This document shows, in pieces, positions 1 through 6,900 of a DNA stretch of 7,027 nucleotides. Source of the stretch: Sulfuricella sp. Lineage in GTDB: Bacteria > Pseudomonadota > Gammaproteobacteria > Burkholderiales > Sulfuricellaceae. Within the stretch, counting starts at the first letter, position 1; each line of letters opens with the position of its first letter. The stretch covers positions 1 through 7,027 of the forward strand of contig JAUYSN010000081.1 of NCBI GenBank assembly GCA_030696235.1, in the 5' to 3' direction. The notes beneath the pieces were generated by a model, which was not told the DNA's origin, made no database searches, and saw only the letters and a list, made by a program, of their open reading frames with translations. A program made the position numbers and the translations under genes.

Positions 1-248
1 GGGCTGACGTAAATGTCGTCCGGTCCGGCCAGATAGGAGGTGTCGGGAGAACGGAGGAAGCCGAAACCGTCCGGCAGGACTTCCAGCGTGCCTTCGCCGT
101 AAATGCTTTCGCCTTTCTTGGCCTGATTCTTCAGTAAGGCAAAAATCAGGTCCTGCTTGCGCAGGCGGCTGGCACCCTCGATTTCATTGGCGATCGCCAT
201 TTCGACCAGTTCGGTGACGGGGAGGTGTTTTAAATCGGATAAGCGCAT
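1..248 (-). CDS. rho: Transcription termination factor Rho, N-terminal part (truncated by window edge)
   Basis: Rho is a hexameric RNA-dependent ATPase that binds C-rich nascent RNA and stops transcription. Only the first 82 residues are in the window; the rest lies beyond base 1. The protein begins [18 protein letters not shown], the typical Rho N-terminal helical domain. Around residues 49-66 comes the start of the cold-shock-like RNA-binding domain, with the RNP1-type motif GFGFLR at 61-66, followed by [16 protein letters not shown], which is highly conserved in Rho. The ATPase core is not visible. The ATG at 248 is chosen because it gives the canonical N terminus. No good Shine-Dalgarno sequence precedes it: the bases just upstream are CTACCCTACCGCC. 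The gene lies downstream of trxA on the same strand, as in many proteobacteria, so cotranscription is likely. Identification is secure despite truncation. Confidence 0.96.
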   Translation of the reverse strand, partial: MRLSDLKHLPVTELVEMAIANEIEGASRLRKQDLIFALLKNQAKKGESIYGEGTLEVLPDGFGFLRSPDTSYLAGPDDIYVS

Positions 249-276
249 GGCGGTAGGGTAGGATGAATCAGTAGAA

Positions 277-308
277 AAGGTGGATCAAAGATAGAGCTAA
301 GGTGGATC
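277..308 (-). repeat. 10-bp direct repeat in the rho leader
   Basis: GATCCACCTT (minus strand) occurs at 299-308 and again at 277-286, with starts 22 bp apart, about two helical turns. It lies 29 nt upstream of the rho start codon, inside the trxA-rho spacer. It could be a protein-binding site on DNA or RNA, or chance. No known operator is recognised. Confidence 0.4.
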
Positions 309-339
309 TGGAATTTCAGAGTGCGGCGGGAAGAAGCTT

Positions 340-372
340 GCGCCTGAGCCCGAGGAACGGGCAGTCAGGCGC
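340..372 (-). promoter_or_regulatory. Strong hairpin in the trxA-rho spacer
   Basis: The outer arms GCGCCTGA (340-347) and TCAGGCGC (365-372) pair. They continue into the inner arms GCCCG (348-352) and CGGGC (358-362), with a 5-nt loop and a 2-nt bulge at 363-364. The stem therefore has 13 base pairs. Read on the transcribed minus strand, it begins 13 nt after the trxA stop codon. It is followed by AAGCTTCTTCCCGCC rather than a run of T, so it is not a canonical intrinsic terminator. Plausible roles are trxA mRNA 3'-end stabilisation, partial termination or attenuation ahead of rho, or RNA processing. The fold is seen; the role is inferred. Confidence 0.5.
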
Positions 373-385
373 TAGGTTATCGGCT

Positions 386-712
386 TTAAATATTGCTGTC
401 AATGAATGCGGTCAGTTGGGACTTGGACAGGGCGCCGACTTTGGTGGCTTCGATGTTGCCGTTCTTGAAAATCATCAGGGTAGGAATGCCGCGGATGCCG
501 AATTTCGGCGGCGTGGCCTGATTTTCGTCGATGTTGAGCTTGGCGACCTTGATGCGTCCCGCGTATTCCTGCGCGATTTCGTCGAGAATCGGGGCGATCA
601 TCTTGCACGGGCCGCACCAGTCCGCCCAGTAGTCAACCAGCACGGGCAATGGGGATTGCAGGACTTCTGGCTCGAAGGTGTCGTCGGTGACGTAATGGAT
701 ATGCTCGCTCAT
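386..712 (-). CDS. trxA: Thioredoxin 1
   Basis: This is a small cytoplasmic dithiol-disulphide oxidoreductase that reduces protein disulphides and is itself recharged by thioredoxin reductase and NADPH. The product is 108 residues, the usual length for TrxA, starting [18 protein letters not shown]. The redox motif WCGPCK is at residues 32-37 (cysteines 33 and 36). The buried aspartate D27 and the cis-proline P77 in GIPT are present, so all key residues of a working thioredoxin are there. The frame stays open upstream to about base 865, but the ATG at 712 gives the family N terminus and has GGAG 9 nt upstream, so the longer version is rejected. The gene is followed by rho on the same strand and is divergent from the nuclease-helicase pair. 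Confidence 0.97.
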   Translation of the reverse strand: MSEHIHYVTDDTFEPEVLQSPLPVLVDYWADWCGPCKMIAPILDEIAQEYAGRIKVAKLNIDENQATPPKFGIRGIPTLMIFKNGNIEATKVGALSKSQLTAFIDSNI

Positions 713-721
713 GAGTTCTTG

Positions 722-725
722 CTCC
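722..725 (-). promoter_or_regulatory. Shine-Dalgarno sequence of trxA
   Basis: On the minus strand the sequence CTGGAGCAAGAACTC directly precedes the trxA ATG. The GGAG is 9 nt from the start codon. It supports the start at 712 over the longer open frame. The other three genes of the window have no comparable ribosome binding site. Confidence 0.6.
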
Positions 726-849
726 AGTTCAAAGAGAATCAACGGAAAAGAGGGTGAAACGCTGCGACAGTTAGACGATTGTGTTTGCTTTTGTGTTTTG
801 TGACAGACGTGTTGCCGGTTTATGGGCTGGGAATGAAGTTTATTTTTGA

Positions 850-878
850 ACTTTATCCTAACCAAAAAAATCCGGCAA
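850..878 (-). promoter_or_regulatory. Candidate sigma-70 promoter for trxA-rho
   Basis: On the minus strand TTGCCG (873-878) and TAAAGT (850-855) are separated by 17 bp, and each matches four of six consensus positions. The region is AT-rich compared with the flanking genes. Transcription would start near 840-844 and give a trxA leader of about 130 nt. This is a match by eye only; other AT-rich hexamers in 760-870 are possible. Confidence 0.28.
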
Positions 879-900
879 GGGGAATTGTTGGATGAATGCG

Positions 901-929
901 TTGATTATGCCACCCGGTTTCGGGATAAA
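901..929 (+). promoter_or_regulatory. Candidate sigma-70 promoter for the nuclease-helicase operon
   Basis: TTGATT (901-906) and GATAAA (924-929) are separated by 17 bp, and each matches four of six consensus positions. Transcription would start near 936, about 48 nt before the ATG at 984. If real, it rules out the longer upstream start candidates of the AddB-like gene. Just downstream, the leader carries TTGTTCCC twice (936-943 and 946-953) and a related TATTCCCGG (956-964). This is a match by eye only. Confidence 0.3.
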
Positions 930-983
930 ATCAGGTTGTTCCCTATTGTTCCCGGTATTCCCGGACACCTACCCATTCATTAT

Positions 984-3773
984 ATGCGGAAATTTCCGGT
1001 TGACACTGTTTCTGTCCCCAATCTGCTGCGCATCGCCGCGCGGGAAATCGTCGCGCTGGAGCAGGAGCGGCTACCCAGGCTGACCGGCCTGGTGATACTG
1101 CTGCCGAATTTTCATGCCGTCGATTTGATGGGCGAGGCGCTATGCGAGGCGGCGGGCGCGCCCTCCATGCTGCTGCCGCGCATGACCACCCTGACGGAAT
1201 GGGCCGGAGAGGTGGCGCTGGGGCGTGAAATCCTCCCCGACAGCTGCCGTGCCGCCCTGCTTTACCAGGCCCTGCGCGAGCGGAAGTGGTTTGCCGACGC
1301 CGATTTGTGGCATGTCAGCCGGGAATTGCTCAGCCTGTTCGACGATATGGCCCGGCAGGGCACCGGCCTGCCGGACTCCTATCCCGAGTTCGTCGCTCTG
1401 CTGGAAGCAGCGTACCGCGCCCGTGCCGGCGCGCCGCTGCAGTTCGAGGCGCGCCTGGTGCACGAGCTGTGGTATGCCATGAGCCTCAGCGGCGATGGCC
1501 GCGTCGACAGCGTCACCGCCTACCATCTGCGGCTGGCCGGTTTGGCCGATACCGCTGCCTCGCCCTTGTATGCCGTCGGCCTGTCCGGCCTGACGCCGAT
1601 GGAGCAGGACTTTTTCCGGCGCTACCGGGAAAGGCAGCCGGTACACCTGTACGGCTGCGGCGGTGAAGTTCCGGCCGATGATTTGAGCCGGTTGGTGCAA
1701 GTTGCCTGGCAGTCACCGGCGGCCGCGGAAGAAGCCGCGCTGCCCGGCCTGCGCGAGCGCGCCGCCGAATTCCGCCGGCGCTGCCCGGAAAGCCCGCTGT
1801 CCAGCCGCCTCGAATTGCTCGAAGCGCACAGCCTGGAGCAGGAAGCGCAGGCGGTGGATAGCCAGATTCGCGAGTGGCTGCAGGCAGGCAAAAGCGCAAT
1901 CGCGGTGATCGCCCAGGATCGGCTGGTGGCGCGCCGCGCCCGCGCCCTGCTGGAGCGCGGCCAGATCCTGGTCGCGGACGAAACCGGCTGGACCTTTTCC
2001 ACCGTGGCCGCCAGCGCCGTGGTGATGCGCTGGCTCGACGCCATGGCCAGCCGCTTCCATCACCTCGATCTGCTCGACCTGCTCAAATCCCCGCTGATTT
2101 TCGCCGACTGGGAGGGGGGTGCGCGCAAGCACGCCGTCTACGGCCTCGAGCAACTGGTGCGCCGCCATAGCGTGATCTCCGGCCTGCACCACTACCGCGG
2201 CCTGGCGCAGCGTGAAGGCGCGGAGGACGTGCTTGCGCTGCTGGCCCGGCTGGAGCAGGCGCAGGCCCGCTTCGGCGCGCGCAAGCGCGGGCTGGCGGCA
2301 TGGCTGGCCAGTTTGCTGGAAAGCCTGGAGGTGCTGGGCTTGCACCAGGGTCTGGCGCAGGACTTGGCCGGAGAGCAATTGCTGCGTCTGCTCGCCCGCC
2401 TGCAAAAAGAATTGGGACAGGATCAGGGGCTATTCTCCCTGAGCGAATGGCGGCGCTGGCTCGACAGTCAGCTTGAGGCAGCCACCTTCCGCGATACCGG
2501 CATCATCAGCCCGGTGGTGTTCACCCACCTCGGCGCCGCGCGCCTGCGCCGCTTTGACGGCGTGATCGTGGCCGGCGGCGACGCCGCCCATTTTCCGGGA
2601 AGAGGTAAGGAAAGCGCTTTCTTCAACCAGTCGGTGCGGGCGCAACTGGGACTACCGACCTTCGAACAGGATCTGCGCCAGATGGAGCAGGACTTCACCG
2701 CGCTGCTGGCGGACTGCGGCACCCTGCTCATTACCTGGCAGGGGCGGAAGAACGCCGAACCCAATCTGGCGAGCCCGTGGGTCGAGCGACTGGAAGCCTT
2801 CCACGAGCTGGCCTATGGTGAAAAACTGCCGCGCAGGGAAATGGCGGCAGTAGTGGAGTGGCCAGCGCAGGACATGCTCCCAACCCCCACCCTAACCCTC
2901 CCCCTGGCAGGGGGAGGGAATGCTTTTGTTGCATCCAGACCCTCATTGCCTCCGGAACTGGTGCCGACCACTCTCTCCGCCAGCGGCTACAACAGCCTGA
3001 TGGCCTGCCCCTACCAGTTTTATGCCCGCCATGCCCTGCACCTGAACGAGCTGGACGAAGTGCAGCAGGCGCTGGAAAAGAAGGATTACGGCGAGCACGT
3101 GCACGCCATCCTGCACCATTTCCACCGGCGTTATCCCGCTATCGGCGGCTGCGACCGGGCAGAGATGGAGCAGGCCCTGCGCGACATCAGCCGCGAAGAA
3201 TTCCGGCAGGCGCTGGAGGCGGACTACCTCGCCCGCGCCTGGGCACTGCGCTGGGATCTGCGCATTCCCGCCTATCTCGACTGGCAGGCGGCGCGCGAGC
3301 GGGAAGGGTGGCGCTGGTACGACGGCGAGCTGTGGCGCACGCTGGAACTGGAACTGGACGGAGGGCACCGCCTGACCCTGAAGGGCCGGATCGACCGCGT
3401 CGATACCCGGTCGGACGATGGGGAGGAAGCCTACGCCGTGCTGGATTACAAGACCCAGAGCCGCGTCGGCCTGCAAAAGAAGCTGGAAACGCCGGGCGAG
3501 GACGTGCAGTTGCCGGTGTATGCCCTGTTGCTGGAAGAGTCGGTGGTCGAAGCGGCATTCGTGCCGGTGGACGAGGATGGCAGCACCAGGCTGGTGCCGC
3601 AGGAAGACATTTATACGTTGAGCAAAGCCACCGGGCAGCGCCTGCGCGAGCTGTTCAACGCCCTGTACCGGGGCGCGGCGCTGCCCGCCCAAGGCAGCGA
3701 CCAGGCGTGCGCATACTGCGAAATGAGCGGCCTGTGCCGCAAGGATTATCGGGGTGGGCATGATGGAGTATGA
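984..3773 (+). CDS. AddB-like PD-(D/E)XK nuclease / inactive-helicase subunit (probable DNA repair protein)
   Basis: This is the probable nuclease-scaffold subunit of an AddAB-type enzyme that resects DNA double-strand ends for RecA-dependent repair. It has 929 residues from the ATG at 984. The front part is helicase-like but lacks a Walker A (VILLPNFHA stands where a P-loop might be), as in many AddB proteins. The region FDGVIVAGGDAAHFPG resembles the late helicase motifs. The C-terminal nuclease is clear: GEHVH at 703-707, GRIDRVD at 801-807, DYKT at 821-824 (catalytic D821, K823) and QLPVY at 842-846. Cys675 (ACPYQF), Cys909, Cys912 and Cys918 (CAYCEMSGLC) match the four-cysteine Fe-S arrangement of AddB and Cas4-like nucleases. 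The start is uncertain. The frame is open from a TTG at 846, and a TTG at 888 has AAGGGG upstream, but 984 is the first in-frame ATG, though without a Shine-Dalgarno. A palindromic repeat is translated at about residues 632-646. Orthology to named addB is not proven. Confidence 0.88.
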   Translation: MRKFPVDTVSVPNLLRIAAREIVALEQERLPRLTGLVILLPNFHAVDLMGEALCEAAGAPSMLLPRMTTLTEWAGEVALGREILPDSCRAALLYQALRERKWFADADLWHVSRELLSLFDDMARQGTGLPDSYPEFVALLEAAYRARAGAPLQFEARLVHELWYAMSLSGDGRVDSVTAYHLRLAGLADTAASPLYAVGLSGLTPMEQDFFRRYRERQPVHLYGCGGEVPADDLSRLVQVAWQSPAAAEEAALPGLRERAAEFRRRCPESPLSSRLELLEAHSLEQEAQAVDSQIREWLQAGKSAIAVIAQDRLVARRARALLERGQILVADETGWTFSTVAASAVVMRWLDAMASRFHHLDLLDLLKSPLIFADWEGGARKHAVYGLEQLVRRHSVISGLHHYRGLAQREGAEDVLALLARLEQAQARFGARKRGLAAWLASLLESLEVLGLHQGLAQDLAGEQLLRLLARLQKELGQDQGLFSLSEWRRWLDSQLEAATFRDTGIISPVVFTHLGAARLRRFDGVIVAGGDAAHFPGRGKESAFFNQSVRAQLGLPTFEQDLRQMEQDFTALLADCGTLLITWQGRKNAEPNLASPWVERLEAFHELAYGEKLPRREMAAVVEWPAQDMLPTPTLTLPLAGGGNAFVASRPSLPPELVPTTLSASGYNSLMACPYQFYARHALHLNELDEVQQALEKKDYGEHVHAILHHFHRRYPAIGGCDRAEMEQALRDISREEFRQALEADYLARAWALRWDLRIPAYLDWQAAREREGWRWYDGELWRTLELELDGGHRLTLKGRIDRVDTRSDDGEEAYAVLDYKTQSRVGLQKKLETPGEDVQLPVYALLLEESVVEAAFVPVDEDGSTRLVPQEDIYTLSKATGQRLRELFNALYRGAALPAQGSDQACAYCEMSGLCRKDYRGGHDGV
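2883..2918 (+). repeat. GC-rich palindromic element translated in frame within the AddB-like gene
   Basis: Perfect 9-bp arms CCCTCCCCC (2896-2904) and GGGGGAGGG (2910-2918) flank the loop TGGCA, preceded by the C-rich lead ACCCCCACCCTAA. It encodes LPTPTLTLPLAGGG (about residues 632-645), which falls between the helicase-like core and the nuclease domain. The same core, CCCTCCCCC-loop-GGGGGAGGG with a CCCCCACCC lead and a trailing CTTTT, recurs at 6694-6729 in the next gene, in another reading phase. This resembles the C-rich/G-rich dispersed repeats common between genes in proteobacteria. The outer limits are uncertain. Confidence 0.75.
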
Positions 3774-3808
3774 GGAAACGATTGATGCATTTCGACCAAC
3801 AGCTTTTT

Positions 3809-3884
3809 ACCGCGAGGGACGCAAAGGAACGCGAGGTACACCATGAATTTGATTTCCTTTGCGAGCCTTGGCGTCCTTTGCGGT
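3809..3884 (+). repeat. Imperfect inverted repeat filling the spacer between the two nuclease genes
   Basis: The left arm ACCGCGAGGGACGCAAAGG... (3809-3836) pairs imperfectly with the right arm (3856-3884), whose reverse complement begins ACCGCAAAGGACGCCAAGG. Roughly three quarters of positions match, around a loop of about 19 nt. The ACCGCAAAGGACGCAAAGG-type unit is a recognisable dispersed repeat of many proteobacterial genomes, typically between genes. Here it occupies most of the 131-bp gap between the AddB-like stop and the AddA-like start. The transcript could fold into a long hairpin, but no T-run follows the right arm strongly enough to call a terminator (TTTTT at 3891-3895 is 6 nt downstream). 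It could modulate readthrough, stability or the ratio of the two subunits. Confidence 0.75.
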
Positions 3885-3904
3885 GAAATGTTTTTAGCGA
3901 CATT

Positions 3905-6900
3905 ATGGATCGTGTCATGCTGAATCGTGATGGAAGTGCGATCAATCGGGCCGCGCTGAATCCCGCTGGTTCGGCGGTGGTCGAAGCCTGCGCCGGCAGC
4001 GGCAAGACTTGGCTGCTGGTGTCGCGCATCGTGCGCCTGCTGCTGGCCGGGGCGGAGCCGTCCGAAATCCTGGCCATCACCTTCACCCGCAAGGCGGCGC
4101 AGGAAATGGCTTCGCGCCTGCGCGCCTGGCTGCGCCTGCTGGCGTTGGCGCCGGACGAGGAAGTGCGGGATTTTCTACTTGAAAGAGCTGTTCCGGAGCA
4201 TGAAATCGAGTCCCTGCTGCCCCGCGCCCGCAGCCTGTTCGAAATATTCCTTTCCGCCCAGCCTGGCATCACCATCAACACCTTCCACGGCTGGTTTCTG
4301 CAACTGCTCCAGCGCGCCCCGCTGGAAAGCGGCGCGGGCGGCGACTGGGGGCTGCTCGACCAGACCTCCGCGTTACTGGAGGAAGCCTGGCAGCTGTTTG
4401 CCGAAGAACTGCAATCCGACCCCGGCTCGGAAGCTGCCCAGGCGCTGGATTTCCTCTTCACCGAGCACGGCCTGCACAACACCCGCGGCCTGCTGCTCGA
4501 CTTCGTCGCCAAGCGCGCCGAATGGTGGGCTTATACTCAAGGGGCGGAGGATGCGGCGGCCTTCGCCGCGGAAGCCCTGCGCCGCGATCTGGCGGTGGAG
4601 CCGGAGCGGGACGTGTTGGCCGAGTTGTTTGCCGATAGCCGTTTGGCGGCCGATGCCGAGGAATTCGCCTGCTGGCTGGAGCGTGGTACCGCCACTGATC
4701 TAAAAAATGTCACAAAGCTGCGTGAGGCCCTGGCGGGAAGAGATTTCGAGTCGTTCTGCCTGGTGTTCCTTACCGGGGAAGGCGAGCCCCGCAAACGGGA
4801 ATACACCAAGGCTCTGGCCGGGCGGCTGGGCGAGGCGGGTACGGCGCGTTTTCTCGATCTGCACCGGGCGTTTTCTTCCCTCCTGCGGGAAGCGAAGGAA
4901 CAACTCGCCGCGCAGGCTGCCTGGCGCTTCAACCGCGCCGGCCTGCGCTGCGGCGCGGGGCTGCTGGCAGCTTACCAGCGCCTCAAGGAGGAGAGGCGGG
5001 CGGTGGATTTCACCGATGTGGAATGGCGCGTCCACCAACTGCTCAATCGCTCCGACCATGCCGAATACATGCAGTACAAGCTCGACTGCCGCTACCGCCA
5101 TATCCTGCTCGACGAATTCCAGGACACCAACCCGCTGCAATGGCAGATCATGCGCTCCTGGCTCGATGCCTCGACGGGTGCGGGCAGTGCGCCGACGGTG
5201 TTTCTGGTGGGCGACCCGAAGCAGGCGATCTACCGTTTCCGCCGCGCCGATGCGCGCCTGTTCGGCATCGCCGCCGATTTTCTGGAGGAAGGTTACGGAG
5301 CTGCACGGCTGCAACAGAACGTCTCCCGCCGCAGCGCGCCGCCGGTGCTGGAGGCGGTGAACCGCTTGTTCGGGCAGGAGGCGGAGTTCACCGGGTTCGA
5401 GCTGCACGAAGCCCATCACGCCGAGATCCCCGGCAGGGTGGAAGTGCTGCCCCTAGTAGTTAGTCAACGAGATTCTGAGGGTTTTGTAGGAGCGGCCTTG
5501 GCCGCGATTGACGCAACTGATCGCGGCCAAGGCCGCTCCTACATCCATCCTGTTCAACTTGACGGCCTACTGGTCTTGCGCGACCCCCTGACCGAAGCGG
5601 TGGAGGAAGAGGAAGACCAGCGCGTCGAGCGGGAAGCCCTGCAGTTGGCGGAAAAAATCGGCAGCATGGTCGGCAAATGGCAGGTCGCCACGGAGAATGG
5701 CGAGAGCAGGCCGGCGGAATTCTGTGACATCCTGCTTCTGAAACGCAGCCGCACCCGACTGGAAATCTACGAGCGCGCCCTGCGCGCGGCCCGCATCCCC
5801 TACGTCAGTTCGCGTCAGGGCGGGCTGCTCGACACCCTGGAATGCGCCGATCTGACCGCCCTGCTGACTTTCCTGATCACCCCCTTCGCCGATTTGTGCC
5901 TCGCTCAGGCGCTGCGCTCGCCCCTGTTCGGCTGCGCTGACGACGACCTGATGCTATTGGCAAAGTTGCCAGATGGTTCCTGGTGGGCGCGCCTGCAGGC
6001 TTTGGCCGTGCGCGGTGAGGCAGGCCCGACTCTGGGGCGGGCAGCGGGCCTGCTGCAAGGCTGGCTCGCATTGACCGACACCCTGCCGGTGCACGACCTG
6101 CTTGACCGCATCTATTTCGAGGGTGACTTGCTGCAGCGCTACGCCGTCGCCGTGCCGGAGGCGATGCGCGGTGCGGTGCAGGCCAACCTGCACGCCTTCA
6201 TGGAACTGGCGCTAAACGTGGACAGCGGCCGCTATCCCAGCCTGCCCAAATTCATCAACGAACTGCAGCAGTTGCGCCGTGCGCTGGCACAAGAGGCTCC
6301 GGACGAAGGCATCGTCGGCGATGTCGGCAACGCCGTGCGCATCCTCACCATCCACGGCTCCAAGGGGCTGGAATCGCCCATCGTCTGGCTGCTCGATGCC
6401 CATGCCTTGCCACGCAACGAGCGCGGCTACCGGGCCGTGCTGGACTGGCCGCCGGAAAGTCCCCGCCCGCAGCATTTCTTCCTCTACGCCGGCAAGCGCG
6501 AACGCGCCGCGCAGTGGCAGCCGGTGTTCGATGCGGAAGCCCAGCTGGAGCGGCGCGAAGACCTGAATCTGCTGTATGTCGCAATGACCCGTGCCCGTCA
6601 GGCGCTGATCGTCAGCGGCAGTGAAAGTGCGCGCAAGTCCGAGGAAAGCTGGCACGGCAAGCTGTTGCGCGCGATTCAGGCAACTCCCCCTCTCCCCCAC
6701 CCCTCCCCCGCAGGGGGGGAGGGGCTTTTTACCATTGGTCAATCGCTCGTCAATGGTTCTCCTCTCCCCTTGCGGGAGAGGGGCAGGGGAGAGGGGGAGA
6801 AGAAAGTCGATGCCTTGCCCCGCGCCATCATTCCCACCGGCAAACGCATCAGCCAGCGCCAGACCGAAGCGCAGCGTCACGGCATCCGCCTGCACGCGCT

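Noticed and set aside
340..372. Intrinsic terminator after trxA
   Set aside because: The stem is strong, but the transcribed strand continues with AAGCTTCTTCCCGCC rather than a T-run, and rho follows on the same strand.
302..757. 151-codon open frame antisense to trxA
   Set aside because: It lies opposite a certain thioredoxin gene, has no recognisable domain and starts with a non-ATG codon in the spacer; it is a shadow of trxA.
386..865. 159-residue version of the thioredoxin frame
   Set aside because: The extra N-terminal residues do not belong to the family. The ATG at 712 has a GGAG 9 nt upstream and gives the standard 108-residue protein.
2943..3761. 272-codon antisense frame under the AddB-like nuclease domain
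   Set aside because: Long antisense frames are expected opposite GC-rich codons. The sense strand encodes all the nuclease motifs, and this frame shows no domain.
2858..3763. 301-codon plus-strand frame overlapping the AddB-like gene in another frame
   Set aside because: It is an Arg/Ala/Gly/Pro-rich out-of-frame reading of the nuclease domain; it is not an independent gene.
3843..3923. 26-codon ATG frame in the spacer whose TGA overlaps the internal ATG at 3917
   Set aside because: It is encoded mostly by the right arm of the dispersed repeat and has no Shine-Dalgarno, so it is more likely an accident than a coupling peptide.
3655..4512. 285-codon minus-strand frame spanning both nuclease genes and the repeat spacer
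   Set aside because: It is opposite two well-supported genes, is composed largely of Ser/Arg/Ala, and has no motif; it is a compositional shadow.
2883..6799. Possible CRISPR array or tandem repeats
   Set aside because: The repeats are single palindromic elements of different types at irregular distances with coding sequence between; there is no repeat-spacer pattern and no cas gene.
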